A stretch of 35,215 nucleotides of DNA from assembly GCF_003612565.1 (NCBI RefSeq), contig NZ_RAZG01000042.1:1-35215 (forward strand), written 5' to 3'. Both the position numbers and the translations under genes were made by a program. The notes below the pieces were generated by a model. It worked only from the letters and a program-made list of their open reading frames with translations, ran no database searches and was not told where the DNA came from. The DNA comes from Roseburia sp. 1XD42-69 (GTDB lineage: Bacteria; Bacillota; Clostridia; Lachnospirales; Lachnospiraceae). Each line of letters starts with the position of its first letter. The stretch's first letter is position 1. This document shows positions 14,959 to 24,281 of this stretch, piece by piece.

Positions 14959-15933
14959 ATGGATAGGATACAGGAATTAAAAGAAAAGGTTTTTCGGGGA
15001 GATTTATTGGAGAAACAGGAGATTATGGAGCTTTTGGAGACGCCTTTGGAGGAACTTTCCCGGGGGGCGGATGAAATTCGGGAGCATTTTTGCGGGAACC
15101 GTTTTGATATGTGCACCATTATCAACGGGAAGTGCGGAAAATGTTCCGAGGACTGTAAATATTGTGCCCAGAGCATTCATTTCCATACAAATTGTGAAGA
15201 GTCCTATCCCCTGCTTTCCACGGAAAAACTATTGGAGCAGGCAAGGCATAACAAAGAGCAGGGCGTCCTGCGCTATTCCATTGTCACCAGCGGGAAGCGC
15301 TTGTCGGACAGGGAAGTGGAGCAGGTCTGTGAAAGCATCCGCACAATACGGCGGGAGACGGGAATAGAGGTGTGCGTTTCCTTTGGGCTTTTGGGTGCAG
15401 AGCAGTTTAACAAAATAAAAGAGGCGGGGGCCTCTAGGGTGCACTGCAATCTGGAGAGTTCGGAAAGGTATTTTAAAGAGGTCTGCACCACCCATACTTA
15501 CCAGGAAAAAATAGAAAGCTTAAAAGCCGCAAAGGAAGCAGGGCTTTCTGTCTGTTCCGGGGGGATTATGGGGTTGGGGGAGACCATGGAAGACCGGGTG
15601 GATATGGCTTTTGCCCTAAGGGACTTAGGGGTAAATTCCATTCCGGTGAACCTGTTAAACCCTATTCCGGGAACACCCTGTGAAAAGAACAGGGTTCTTT
15701 CCAATGAGGAACTTGTGCGGATTGTTGCACTGTTCCGCTTTATTATCCCGGATGCCTCTATCCGTCTGGCAGGGGGAAGGGGGCTTCTTTTCGACAAAGG
15801 CAGGAAGTGCTTTTTGAGCGGGGCAAATGCCGCCATCAGCGGGGATATGCTTACCACTGCAGGGATTACGGTGGAAAAGGATATGGAACTGTTAAAAGAG
15901 TTAGGATATGAGGTGAGGCTTTCCCATGAGTAA
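14959..15933 (+). CDS. bioB: Biotin synthase (radical SAM)
   Basis: It inserts sulfur into dethiobiotin to make biotin. The radical-SAM cluster motif is Cys62, Cys66 and Cys69 in KCSEDCKYCAQS. Other BioB landmarks are YSIVTSG, HCNLESSERYF, GGIMGLGE, SIPVNLLNPIPGTP and the late Arg-containing IRLAGGRG. Length 324 aa is normal. AGGAGGAAGAG precedes the ATG; the gap from bioY is 37 bp, and bioD overlaps the end by 8 bp. Translation is thus coupled within the BirA-controlled operon. Confidence 0.96.
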   Translation: MDRIQELKEKVFRGDLLEKQEIMELLETPLEELSRGADEIREHFCGNRFDMCTIINGKCGKCSEDCKYCAQSIHFHTNCEESYPLLSTEKLLEQARHNKEQGVLRYSIVTSGKRLSDREVEQVCESIRTIRRETGIEVCVSFGLLGAEQFNKIKEAGASRVHCNLESSERYFKEVCTTHTYQEKIESLKAAKEAGLSVCSGGIMGLGETMEDRVDMAFALRDLGVNSIPVNLLNPIPGTPCEKNRVLSNEELVRIVALFRFIIPDASIRLAGGRGLLFDKGRKCFLSGANAAISGDMLTTAGITVEKDMELLKELGYEVRLSHE

Positions 15934-16612
15934 GAAAATATTTATCACAGGGACGGGGACGGATGTAGGCAAGACATACATTACTGGGTTAATTATAAAA
16001 AAACTGAAGGAATATGGAAAATCTGCAGCCTATTATAAAGCTGCCATGAGCGGGAATGTGAGGGATGAACAGGGAAAACTCATACCTGGGGACGCTGTTT
16101 TTGTGAAACAAATGTCCGGTATTTCCCAACAGACGAAAGATATGTGCCCCTATGTATACGAGAATGCCTATTCCCCCCATCTGGCATCCCGGATAGAAGG
16201 GAATCCTGTGAAACTTGATGTGGTGAAAGCAGGATTTGAAAAGGTTTGTAAAGACTACGATTACATAACCGTGGAGGGCAGCGGGGGAATTATGTGCCCC
16301 ATCTGTTTTGATGAGGAAAAAATCTGGCTGGAGGATGTAATAAGAGAACTTGGACTTTGCAGCATCATTGCTGCTGACGCAGGCCTTGGAACCATTAACA
16401 GTGTTGTCCTCACGGCAGAATATATGAGACAGAAGGGCCTGCCTGTGAAAGGCCTGATATTTAACCATTACCACAAAGGAAATGTGATGGAGGAGGATAA
16501 CCTGGCTATGTGCAAGGCTATGACAGGGCTTCCTGTACTGGCCTGGGTGGAAGATGGAGCCTGTGATTTAAATATTGATAAAGAAGTACTGTTATCCCTG
16601 TACGAGGAATGA
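15926..16612 (+). CDS. bioD: Dethiobiotin synthetase
   Basis: It closes the ureido ring of 7,8-diaminopelargonate with CO2 and ATP. The P-loop is GTGTDVGKTY near residues 7-16, the substrate lysine lies in AAYYKAAMSGN, and EGSGGIMCPI holds the second nucleotide motif. Length 228 aa is typical. Its start overlaps the bioB stop by 8 bp, and bioA begins 20 bp downstream. Confidence 0.95.
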   Translation: MSKKIFITGTGTDVGKTYITGLIIKKLKEYGKSAAYYKAAMSGNVRDEQGKLIPGDAVFVKQMSGISQQTKDMCPYVYENAYSPHLASRIEGNPVKLDVVKAGFEKVCKDYDYITVEGSGGIMCPICFDEEKIWLEDVIRELGLCSIIAADAGLGTINSVVLTAEYMRQKGLPVKGLIFNHYHKGNVMEEDNLAMCKAMTGLPVLAWVEDGACDLNIDKEVLLSLYEE

Positions 16613-16632
16613 AATAAGAAAAGAGGAAAAAT

Positions 16633-17865
16633 ATGATTTGGTATCCCTATGAACAGATGAAAACTATGCGGCCGCCCTATGAAATCATTGACGCTAAGGG
16701 CGTATACCTTTATACTAAAGACCAGCAGCTAATTGACTCAATATCTTCCTGGTGGAGTGTGATTCATGGATATAAGCATCCTCTTTTGACGGAAGCTATT
16801 AAAAACCAGGCGGATCATTTTTCCCATGTAATGCTTGGGGGGCTCACCCATGAGCCGGTGAAAAAGCTTTCCCGGAAACTGGAAGAATGGCTTCCCGGGG
16901 ACTTAGACTACTGTTTTTTTTCCGATTCCGGCAGTGTGGCGGTGGAAGTGGCGTTAAAAATGGCGCTGCAGTATTACATAAACCGGGGAAGAAACCGGGA
17001 TAAGGTTCTGGCCCTTCACAACGCCCATCACGGGGGGAGCTTAAAGACAAAAGTACTGGCTTTGGAGCATGCCTACCACGGAGACACCTTTAAGGCTATG
17101 GAGGTGGGGGATGACCCGGACTACCATTTTGCCTTTGAGGAAAAGAAGGGCGTGTACCATATTCCAACGGAGATGTCCGCATTGGAGGATGCCTTTTTAA
17201 AGCACCATCAGGAATTGAATTCCTTTATTGTGGAGCCTTTACTGCAAGGGGCCGGGGGGATGTTGATGTATGACATGGCATTCTTAAAAAGAGCCAGGGA
17301 ACTCTGTGACGAATACGATGTGCTTCTGATTTTTGACGAGGTTGCCACCGGATTCGGAAGGACGGGATACCGCTTTGTGTCGGATGAGGTTCTGCCGGAC
17401 ATCCTGGTGCTGGGAAAAGCCTTGACGGGAGGCTATATTGGCCATGCAGTTACTGTGGCAAACCATAAGGTTTACCAGGGATTTTACGGGGATGATCCGG
17501 AAATTGCCCTGATGCACGGGCCTACCTTTATGGGGAACGCCTTAGCCTGCAGCGTGGCATTAAAATCCATTGAACTTTTTGAACAAGAGAATTATATGGA
17601 TAAAATACGGAGAATCACAGAGATTACCAGGCGGGAGCTAAAAGGGTTTGAAAGCCCAAAGGTAAAGGAAGTGCGTATCATGGGGGGATGCGTCTGCTTA
17701 GAGGTGAAGGAGGAGGAGACCATCCGGGGATACCAGCAGTTTGCCTATGAGAGAGGGGTGTTTGCCCGGCCGTTTTTGAAGTATATTTACGCAATGGTTC
17801 CCTATGTGATAAAAGAGGAGGAACTGGTGAAGGTTATCTCCACCATGAAAGATTGGCTGTCTTAA
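16633..17865 (+). CDS. bioA: Adenosylmethionine-8-amino-7-oxononanoate aminotransferase with an internal duplication
   Basis: This PLP enzyme makes 7,8-diaminopelargonate. Family features are SSWWSVIHGYKHP, FFSDSGSVAVEVALKMA, IFDEVATGFGRTG (Asp235) and the PLP lysine Lys262 in LGKALTGGYIGHA. The segment that normally appears once as K-x-LALE-x-AYHGDT is present twice in tandem: KVLALHNAHHGG (124-135) and KVLALEHAYHGD (140-151), a 16-residue insertion. The second copy keeps the canonical Tyr-His-Gly-Asp. At 410 aa the protein is shorter than E. coli BioA despite the insert. AAGAGGAAAA precedes the ATG. Confidence 0.94.
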   Translation: MIWYPYEQMKTMRPPYEIIDAKGVYLYTKDQQLIDSISSWWSVIHGYKHPLLTEAIKNQADHFSHVMLGGLTHEPVKKLSRKLEEWLPGDLDYCFFSDSGSVAVEVALKMALQYYINRGRNRDKVLALHNAHHGGSLKTKVLALEHAYHGDTFKAMEVGDDPDYHFAFEEKKGVYHIPTEMSALEDAFLKHHQELNSFIVEPLLQGAGGMLMYDMAFLKRARELCDEYDVLLIFDEVATGFGRTGYRFVSDEVLPDILVLGKALTGGYIGHAVTVANHKVYQGFYGDDPEIALMHGPTFMGNALACSVALKSIELFEQENYMDKIRRITEITRRELKGFESPKVKEVRIMGGCVCLEVKEEETIRGYQQFAYERGVFARPFLKYIYAMVPYVIKEEELVKVISTMKDWLS

Positions 17866-17883
17866 GAATATGGAGGACAGGTC

Positions 17884-19236
17884 ATGGAAAGGGATTTTTC
17901 TAAGGGGAAAGTTTCGTCCAATATTATTGCACAGGCGATTCCCCTGATTTTGGCACAGTTAGTGCAGCTTTTGTATAATGTGGTGGACAGGATTTATATC
18001 GGGCATCTGCCGGGGGCGGAAAGTACGGCCCTTACCGGGGTTGGCCTGGTATTTCCACTCACCACTTTTATTGCGGCAGTTACCTTTCTCTTTGGGACGG
18101 GGGGCGCGCCGCTTTTTTCCATTGCCAGGGGGGCAGGGGAGGAAAAGAGGGCAGAAAAGATTCTGGGAAATACTTTCTCCCTTTTGCTTTATGCGGCCTT
18201 GGTTCTTTTTGTGCTCTGCTATGTGTTCCGCAGGCCCGTATTGTATCTTTTCGGCGCCAGTGACGCTTCTTATGTCTATGCGGACGCCTATCTGAAAATC
18301 TATTTATTTGGAACGGTTTTCGTAATGATTTCCACAGGGATGAACGGGTTTATCAATGCCCAGGGATTTCCCAAAGTGGGGATGCTTACCACCCTGATAG
18401 GGGCGGTTTTAAATTTGATTTTAGACCCTGTCTTTCTGTTTGTGATAAGGCTTGGAGTGGGGGGAGCAGCCCTTGCAACAGTAATCAGCCAGATTGTATC
18501 CGCATTGTGGGTGATTCGGTTTCTCACGGGGAAAAAAGCGGTTCTTATATTGAAAAAAGAAAATATGAGGGTAGAGAGAAAACTTGCCCGTGAGATTGCA
18601 GGCCTTGGGATGGCAGGGTTTATGATGCAGGGAACCAACTGCCTGGTGCAGGTGGTGTGCAATGCCACCTTAAAAATCTACGGGGGGGATTTGTATGTGG
18701 GGATTATGACGGTGATTAACTCCGTGCGGGAAATTCTTTCACTTTCTGTAAACGGGTTAAACAGCGGGGCACAGCCGGTTTTAGGATATAACTACGGGGC
18801 CAAAAAATATGACAGGGTAAAACAGGGGATACGCTTTATGGCATATCTTGGCACTGGTTACACTGTCATAGCATGGATTCTTGTGCTGCTTATCCCCCAT
18901 TTCCTCATTTCTATTTTTACGGAGGATGCAGCTATGGTTTCCCAGGGCGTTTCCGCCCTGCGGCTGTATTTTTTCGGATTTTTCTTTATGGCTTTCCAGT
19001 TTACCGGACAGTCCGCCTTTACCGCCCTGGGCTATGCAAGACATGCGGTGTTCTTTTCCCTCCTGCGGAAAGCCATTATTGTGGTGCCCCTTACCCTGGC
19101 GCTTCCAAGGCTTGGATTTGGGGTAGACGGTGTTTTTCTGGCGGAGCCCATATCCAATGCCATAGGGGGGCTGGCCTGCTTTCTCACTATGTACTTTGTG
19201 GTGTATAAGCGGCTGGGCAGGGAAGAGGAAACGTAA
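17884..19236 (+). CDS. MATE-family multidrug/Na+ efflux transporter
   Basis: A 450-residue polytopic membrane protein with the MATE layout: an N-terminal start like KGKVSSNIIAQAIPLILAQL, then LLYNVVDRIYIGHLPG, and a repeat of the same fold in the second half (GLNSGAQPVLGYNYGAKKYD). About twelve helices are visible. It would export a cationic drug or metabolite using Na+ or H+. The gene starts 18 bp after bioA, with GGAGGACAGG before the ATG and no terminator between, so it is probably the last gene of the BirA-controlled operon. The substrate is unknown. Confidence 0.92.
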   Translation: MERDFSKGKVSSNIIAQAIPLILAQLVQLLYNVVDRIYIGHLPGAESTALTGVGLVFPLTTFIAAVTFLFGTGGAPLFSIARGAGEEKRAEKILGNTFSLLLYAALVLFVLCYVFRRPVLYLFGASDASYVYADAYLKIYLFGTVFVMISTGMNGFINAQGFPKVGMLTTLIGAVLNLILDPVFLFVIRLGVGGAALATVISQIVSALWVIRFLTGKKAVLILKKENMRVERKLAREIAGLGMAGFMMQGTNCLVQVVCNATLKIYGGDLYVGIMTVINSVREILSLSVNGLNSGAQPVLGYNYGAKKYDRVKQGIRFMAYLGTGYTVIAWILVLLIPHFLISIFTEDAAMVSQGVSALRLYFFGFFFMAFQFTGQSAFTALGYARHAVFFSLLRKAIIVVPLTLALPRLGFGVDGVFLAEPISNAIGGLACFLTMYFVVYKRLGREEET

Positions 19237-19260
19237 AGCGTCAAATCTTTTGGGGGTTTC

Positions 19261-20805
19261 TTAACTTTCCAGCAGGCTTTCCAGCTCCGTTACCATGGTG
19301 TTGATGGTATCTACCTGGATGGTCATGGTTTTAATTTCTTCTACATTATTTTTCAGCATATCCGCAATATTGTTAAACTCCTCATTTTCCTGTTTAATAT
19401 CTGCGGCGATATCTTCGTTTATGGAAACGGTTTCCCGGATGACCTGCTTTTGTACCACCCCGGTTTCCACTGCCTGCTCCACAGCGGAAACAGTGGATTT
19501 TAACTGCTCCATCATTTCATGGATGGCTTCCACAGTCTCCACAACCACCTGGTTCTGTTTTTGCACCTGGGCGGCGTTTTCATTGATAAATCGGGAAACG
19601 TTGTCTGCCCCGGTTTGTACCCGGACAATTATATTGTTTACGTTCTGCAGGGAATTTTTTGTGCCGGCGGCAAGTTGTCCTACTTCCTGGGCAACCACCG
19701 CAAATCCTTTTCCTGCCTCCCCGGCACGGGCAGCTTCAATGGAAGCATTCAGGGCCAAAAGATTGGTGGATTCTGCAATTTCGTTGATCAAGTTTAATGT
19801 CTCGCCGATTTCCGCTGTCTCCGATAAAAGTTTGTCGGTGACGGTCCTTGCCTGTTTGGTGGACTGTTCCACTTCGCCGCTCATAGACATCAGGTTATTC
19901 AGGGCCTGCTGGCTGGAGGAAGATTTATCCATAAGCTCTTTGGCAATCTGTTCCACATCCTGCATCTGAATCTCCATGTTTTTACTGCTCTCCTCTAAGT
20001 GGTCCAGATTTTCCTTACTGCTGTCCGTTTTATGAAGCATATGGGAGCTGCTCTCAATAAGCTCCGAACTGATGGCGGAGAGTTCCTCTGTGGAGGCCGC
20101 TTCCGACTGGGAAGTTTTTACCAGAAGGCCGCTGGCATCCTCTAACTGCCCCGCAATTTCTTTTACTTTATCCAGTACATTCTGTACTCTTTCATTGTTC
20201 TTTTCCAGTTCATCCTTTTTTGCATGAATGAGAAAATGGGAAACCATGTACACATTCAGGTAAATGAAAAGCATGGTAAGGATCATACAGAAAACCCTCC
20301 CAAACATATCGGAGACAAAAAGATCGCTTTTTGCCGGGAGAAGCCGCTCTCCACGGATAAACCATGCGGCGATAAGGGAAATGCTAATTTCCGCCATGGT
20401 GATAAGCACTACTTTTGTGTCCAAAAGTAATCCTGTGATAAGGACAAACAGAAAAGAAAATGCCCAGAATTCCTGGGAAGGAGCCATATATAAAATGAAA
20501 TTAAACTGTATAAACAGAATAAGGATCAGAAAGATTTTCCCCTGCCTTAATTTCCCGGGCTTTACACTGCCGTCCTCATAGCCTGTTTTGATGAAATAGG
20601 CGGCTAAAATAAGATAGATAATGTTTGTAATGTCAAAAATAAAAAATACATACAGGGGGGTAAAAACAAAGATGCCCCGCATCCGGTTTAAGGTGTAGGA
20701 GATCCCTGCGCTTAAACAGGCCAGGGTGGTGGCCAATAATGAGATGGGATATGCTTTGTTAATGTAGACATCTAATGCCGTTAAGCTTTTCTTATTGTTT
20801 TCCAT
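19261..20805 (-). CDS. Membrane methyl-accepting chemotaxis protein without a periplasmic sensor
   Basis: The N-terminal 200 residues contain about six hydrophobic helices (for example [20 protein letters not shown] and [20 protein letters not shown]) and no large extracytoplasmic domain. A long coiled coil follows, with the signalling hairpin [20 protein letters not shown] near residue 345 and [15 protein letters not shown] after it. The hairpin would activate CheA through CheW. The sensor part resembles multi-helix integral-membrane sensing domains, so it may sense membrane state or small hydrophobic ligands; this is inference. No chemotaxis kinase is in the window. It converges on the MATE gene with only 24 bp between stops. 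Confidence 0.9.
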   Translation of the reverse strand: MENNKKSLTALDVYINKAYPISLLATTLACLSAGISYTLNRMRGIFVFTPLYVFFIFDITNIIYLILAAYFIKTGYEDGSVKPGKLRQGKIFLILILFIQFNFILYMAPSQEFWAFSFLFVLITGLLLDTKVVLITMAEISISLIAAWFIRGERLLPAKSDLFVSDMFGRVFCMILTMLFIYLNVYMVSHFLIHAKKDELEKNNERVQNVLDKVKEIAGQLEDASGLLVKTSQSEAASTEELSAISSELIESSSHMLHKTDSSKENLDHLEESSKNMEIQMQDVEQIAKELMDKSSSSQQALNNLMSMSGEVEQSTKQARTVTDKLLSETAEIGETLNLINEIAESTNLLALNASIEAARAGEAGKGFAVVAQEVGQLAAGTKNSLQNVNNIIVRVQTGADNVSRFINENAAQVQKQNQVVVETVEAIHEMMEQLKSTVSAVEQAVETGVVQKQVIRETVSINEDIAADIKQENEEFNNIADMLKNNVEEIKTMTIQVDTINTMVTELESLLES

Positions 20806-20932
20806 AATTTTTCACTTCCTCTGCATAATGTGTATCTTTATTTTCGGTGTTCCTCTGCCATTATACTATATTTTTGGGGAGAAATACAGGTGGTTTGGAT
20901 ATTTTTATACAGTTTCTTTCCTCAGGGAGTAG

Positions 20933-20961
20933 TTGACGGAGGCATTCTGCTGTACTATACT
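20933..20961 (+). promoter_or_regulatory. Promoter of the membrane-protein gene at 21006
   Basis: TTGACG (20933-20938), 17 bp, TATACT (20956-20961). Its position 45 bp before the gene leaves room for a short leader and the GAAAGGAAGAAAG ribosome site. Confidence 0.75.
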
Positions 20962-21005
20962 GATTTCAAATAAAAATTGTTGAAAGGAAGAAAGCAGGTG
21001 CGGTT

Positions 21006-21704
21006 ATGACGGAGAAAGATATGGAAAAAATATGTCACTGGATTCAGGTGATTGGGGTAATGGGATTTGCATTTCTGTTGATGTTTTGTTTTTTCGGGAA
21101 GGAGGACAGCTTTCTGGAAAAAACGGCTTTTTTTGGAATGGTAGCCGGGATTGTGCTTTATGTTATTTGTCTCCTTGTCTCCCCGGGGATAAAAAGTACG
21201 GGAGTATTATTTTTTCTCCTGGCAGTGCTGTGTATGGGAGTCAGCATTTTTGTCATCTCCAAGGGGTATGGCTCTAAGGAGATAGAAGACCTGGGCACAG
21301 TTTCCTTTCAGGCACATCGTTACTGGCAGGAGGAGCACAGCAGAAGGGTGCGGCACCGCACTACAAAAAGTTATACCAATTATGTGGAATACCAGGGGAC
21401 ACTGGAAAACGGGGAGATTGTCACCTATAAAGACACGACCTCTTCCATTGGGGATGCCATGGAGCTGGTAAAACGGGGAGATAAGGCCCAGCGTCAGGTG
21501 TTTTTGTACAATAAGGTATATTTTACAGATGAGCCGGGAACAGGGGAAGAAGAATTTCTGTCGGATTTTTTTAAGTGGAAGACAAAGCTATATGTGGCAG
21601 CAGGAATATATACGATTTTGGGAGCTATCTGTGTTTTGGTGGGAAACCGGATTACGCTGTACCATGACGACGATGGCATAAGTAATGCCACGGTAATAAA
21701 ATAG
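21006..21704 (+). CDS. Membrane protein of unknown function (DUF3592-like layout)
   Basis: A 232-residue protein with three N-terminal helices (about 12-30, 40-58 and 65-83), a polar domain of about 100 residues, and a final helix (AAGIYTILGAICVLVGN). The polar domain has HRTTKSYTNYVEYQGTLENG and a closing DKAQRQVFLYNKVYF, which resembles the beta-rich extracytoplasmic part of DUF3592-type proteins. No catalytic motif is seen. It has its own promoter and is divergent from the chemotaxis receptor gene, but nothing ties the two together. Confidence 0.65.
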   Translation: MTEKDMEKICHWIQVIGVMGFAFLLMFCFFGKEDSFLEKTAFFGMVAGIVLYVICLLVSPGIKSTGVLFFLLAVLCMGVSIFVISKGYGSKEIEDLGTVSFQAHRYWQEEHSRRVRHRTTKSYTNYVEYQGTLENGEIVTYKDTTSSIGDAMELVKRGDKAQRQVFLYNKVYFTDEPGTGEEEFLSDFFKWKTKLYVAAGIYTILGAICVLVGNRITLYHDDDGISNATVIK

Positions 21705-21738
21705 AGTGGAAATCCAGATATTTTCTGATAAACCGGGG

Positions 21739-21767
21739 TTGGAATTTCCTGTTATTCATTATATAAT
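21739..21767 (+). promoter_or_regulatory. Promoter of the HD-GYP gene
   Basis: TTGGAA (21739-21744), 17 bp, TATAAT (21762-21767), followed by a leader of about 45 bases before the ATG at 21819. Confidence 0.7.
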
Positions 21768-21818
21768 GATAAGCGGAACATTTGGAAATTAGATAGAATA
21801 CATAGGGACGAATATAAA

Positions 21819-22826
21819 ATGAGGATAAATAAAAGAACAGATCCAAGGGGACGTACCCTTTGGCCTATTCCTTTTTACTTTTTTTGCCTTCTTGTTATGT
21901 GGGGGATAATTTTTGGAGGACAGAAGAAGGTTTTTGCATCGGAGGAGAAAAACCCCCTGTTGGACGGGGGGCGCAGTGCTGTACTCTACGACAGCCAGAA
22001 TGGGACGGCTTTGTCTCCCATTAGTTATACGAATCTGAAGGGGAAGGATTATACGTTCCATTTGTCGGCTTTAGACACAAATACGGGGGAGACGGTAAAT
22101 GAGGTGGAAGTCTATCTCCACAAAGAAAAAATGCTCTATGAGAAACCGGAGTTTATTGTAATTTCTATTGTATTTGCCCTGTTGGCAGTGGCAGCCCTGG
22201 TATGGTTTTATACCCAAAAGAAAACCGAAGTACTTCTGAAAAAACAGGTAGATAACAAACTCTTTGAGACTCAGATGATTCGGGCTTTCAGCAAGGCTAT
22301 TGACGTAAAAGACAAGTATACCAACGGTCACTCCGCAAGGGTGGCGAAGTATTCCCAGATGATTGCCACACAGCTTGGCTGCAGTTGGGAACAGATCGAG
22401 CACATACATAATATTGCCCTGCTCCATGATATTGGAAAAATTTTTATTCCCGACCATATATTAAATAAACCGGAACCTCTCACCGACGAAGAATTTGAGA
22501 TTATGAAACAGCATACCACCTACGGGTCTGACATTTTAAAAGAGATTAAAATATTCCCGGATATGGCTTTGGGGGCGGAATACCATCATGAACGCCTGGA
22601 CGGAAACGGGTATCCCAATGAGATAAAGGGAAAGGAGATTCCGTTCAGCGTGCGGATTGTGGCAGTGGCGGACAGTTTTGACGCCATGAATTCCGACAGG
22701 CCCTACCGGGAGAGGATGAAAATGGAGGACATCGTCTCAGAGCTTGAGAAGGCAGCGGGAACCCAGCTGGACGGAACTGTGGTAAGGGCTCTGCTGGAGC
22801 TAATCCGGGCAGGAAAAATTAAGTAG
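21819..22826 (+). CDS. Membrane HD-GYP phosphodiesterase with a vestigial Y_Y_Y sensor
   Basis: Its order is: an N-terminal signal/anchor segment (FYFFCLLVMWGIIFGG), about 75 external residues, a transmembrane helix (FIVISIVFALLAVAALVWFY), then an HD-GYP domain. The latter has NGHSARVAKYS, LLHDIGKI, HTTYGSDIL and the full HHERLDGNGYP signature, so it should hydrolyse c-di-GMP or a related cyclic dinucleotide. The external part (ISYTNLKGKDYTFHLSALD) resembles the end of a Y_Y_Y domain, which in other proteins follows a beta-propeller of Reg_prop repeats. Those repeats are absent here, so the sensor seems shortened by deletion. No receiver or GGDEF domain is fused. Confidence 0.85.
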   Translation: MRINKRTDPRGRTLWPIPFYFFCLLVMWGIIFGGQKKVFASEEKNPLLDGGRSAVLYDSQNGTALSPISYTNLKGKDYTFHLSALDTNTGETVNEVEVYLHKEKMLYEKPEFIVISIVFALLAVAALVWFYTQKKTEVLLKKQVDNKLFETQMIRAFSKAIDVKDKYTNGHSARVAKYSQMIATQLGCSWEQIEHIHNIALLHDIGKIFIPDHILNKPEPLTDEEFEIMKQHTTYGSDILKEIKIFPDMALGAEYHHERLDGNGYPNEIKGKEIPFSVRIVAVADSFDAMNSDRPYRERMKMEDIVSELEKAAGTQLDGTVVRALLELIRAGKIK

Positions 22827-22842
22827 CAAAGCCTGTTTGCCC

Positions 22843-22871
22843 TTGCAGGAATCATTTTATGACGTTATAAT
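22843..22871 (+). promoter_or_regulatory. Promoter of the lipoprotein gene
   Basis: TTGCAG (22843-22848), 17 bp, TATAAT (22866-22871), about 40 bp before the lipoprotein start. It may also serve mtnN and luxS downstream, as no terminator separates them. Confidence 0.7.
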
Positions 22872-22909
22872 GAATTCATAGGCGTTTGCAAATGGAGAGA
22901 GGTGAACCT

Positions 22910-23563
22910 ATGGGAAAAGACACCGCAATTTTTGTCCTGGGATTCTTTTGTGTCATATTTTTATCCGGCTGCGGGAAAAGCCAGGAGCACCCCGCCTCCC
23001 AGGTGATATTGGAGGGGGAGTACAGGGTGGAAGGCGTTGAAAATATTGTTTTTACTTTTTATAAAGACAGTACCCTGAAGGTGGAGCAGTCAGGCATCTA
23101 TTCTTTTGGTGAAAACAGCCAGGGAAAAGACCTGTTAAAAATGTGCTTTGACGATACTTCAAGAGAGCTTCCGGAGGATTATAGTTTCACGGAGTATCTT
23201 GTGGAGTGGGACAGAAGATATGTGTACCTTACCCTGAATGGGGATTTTTCCGGGAATACGGAGCCTGAGGAGAAGCCAAAGCCTATGGCCCTTCGGTTTT
23301 TAAAGGGGACGGAAGGGATTTCCCAGGGCAGGCCATTTTCCGGGACATACCAAATCGGAAGGGCAGGAAGTGATTACCTGTATATTTTTTCCGAAGATGA
23401 AACGGTTTTGATGCAGATTCATGAAAACTATTACATGGAAGGGGAAAAACTTACGCTGTCAGATTCTTCCGGGAGCACGGACTACAAATATGAACTGACG
23501 GAAAATCAGATTAAGATAAATAATCTTTTAGGGGAGAATGTGCTCTCCCTGATAAAAAAATAG
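22910..23563 (+). CDS. Secreted lipoprotein of unknown function
   Basis: The signal peptide ends in the lipobox LSGC near residue 22 (IFVLGFFCVIFLSGCGK), so the mature protein is lipid-anchored outside the membrane. I chose the ATG at 22910 because GAGAGGTG precedes it; the frame runs on to 22886. The body of about 195 residues looks like two related beta-rich halves: GEYRVEGVENIVFTFYKDST and SGTYQIGRAGSDYLYIFSED both begin with a Gly-Xaa-Tyr strand and end in a strand, as in DUF-type lipoproteins that read out residual activity. No enzyme motif is visible. The mtnN start follows 25 bp after its stop. Confidence 0.75.
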   Translation: MGKDTAIFVLGFFCVIFLSGCGKSQEHPASQVILEGEYRVEGVENIVFTFYKDSTLKVEQSGIYSFGENSQGKDLLKMCFDDTSRELPEDYSFTEYLVEWDRRYVYLTLNGDFSGNTEPEEKPKPMALRFLKGTEGISQGRPFSGTYQIGRAGSDYLYIFSEDETVLMQIHENYYMEGEKLTLSDSSGSTDYKYELTENQIKINNLLGENVLSLIKK

Positions 23564-23588
23564 GGAAACCGGAGAAAGGATGGAAGTG

Positions 23589-24281
23589 ATGATAGGAATT
23601 ATCGGAGCCATGGCGGAGGAAGTCGCCAAGCTGAAAGAGATGATGGAGGATGTAAAGGTTACGAGGAAGGCATCCAGGGAATTTTATGAAGGTAAATTAA
23701 ACGGGACAGAGGTGGTAATCGTCCAGGGAGGAGTGGGGAAAGTAAATGCTGCCTGCTGTACCCAGACGTTAATTGACACGTTCCCGGTAAGTTGTGTGAT
23801 TAACACGGGAATTGCAGGAGGGCTTTTTCCGGACATTAATATCGGAGATGTGGTTCTGGCCACAGACGCCGTGGAGCACGATATGGAGGCGTCAGTTTTC
23901 GGATACCCTCCCGGGCAGATTCCCAGCATGGATACTTTTTCTTTTCCGGCGGATGCCCATTTGCGCCAGGTGGCAAAGGAGAGCTGTATCAAGGTAAATC
24001 CTGAGATTTCCGTGTATGAGGGCAGGGTGGTGACAGGAGACCAGTTTATATCAGACAAAGAAAAAAAGAAATGGCTTTCGGATACCTTTGGGGGATACTG
24101 TACGGAGATGGAAGGCGCAGCCATCGCCCATGGGGCATATCTGAATCAAGTTCCCTACCTTATTGTCCGGGCCATATCCGACAAAGCGGATGACAGCGCC
24201 CAGATGGATTATCCCACCTTTGAAAAAAAAGCGATTGAACATTCTGTTCGTTTAATTGTAGAAATGGCAGGTAGATTATAA
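23589..24281 (+). CDS. mtnN: 5'-methylthioadenosine/S-adenosylhomocysteine nucleosidase
   Basis: It removes adenine from S-adenosylhomocysteine and methylthioadenosine. Landmarks are MIGIIGAMAEEV at the start with the catalytic Glu, VINTGIAGGL, DQFISD, TEMEGAAIAH (substrate-binding Glu) and VRAISDKAD with the catalytic Asp. I take the start at 23589 because GGAGAAAGGA lies eight bases upstream; an ATG at 23580 overlaps that site. Length 230 aa is standard. Its stop overlaps the luxS start by one base (TAATG), coupling the two consecutive steps of SAH recycling. Confidence 0.95.
   Translation: MIGIIGAMAEEVAKLKEMMEDVKVTRKASREFYEGKLNGTEVVIVQGGVGKVNAACCTQTLIDTFPVSCVINTGIAGGLFPDINIGDVVLATDAVEHDMEASVFGYPPGQIPSMDTFSFPADAHLRQVAKESCIKVNPEISVYEGRVVTGDQFISDKEKKKWLSDTFGGYCTEMEGAAIAHGAYLNQVPYLIVRAISDKADDSAQMDYPTFEKKAIEHSVRLIVEMAGRL

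Noticed and set aside
16633-17865. The bioA duplication as an assembly error
   Set aside because: The two DNA copies have diverged clearly, while the reading frame is kept. A collapsed or duplicated read would give identical copies.
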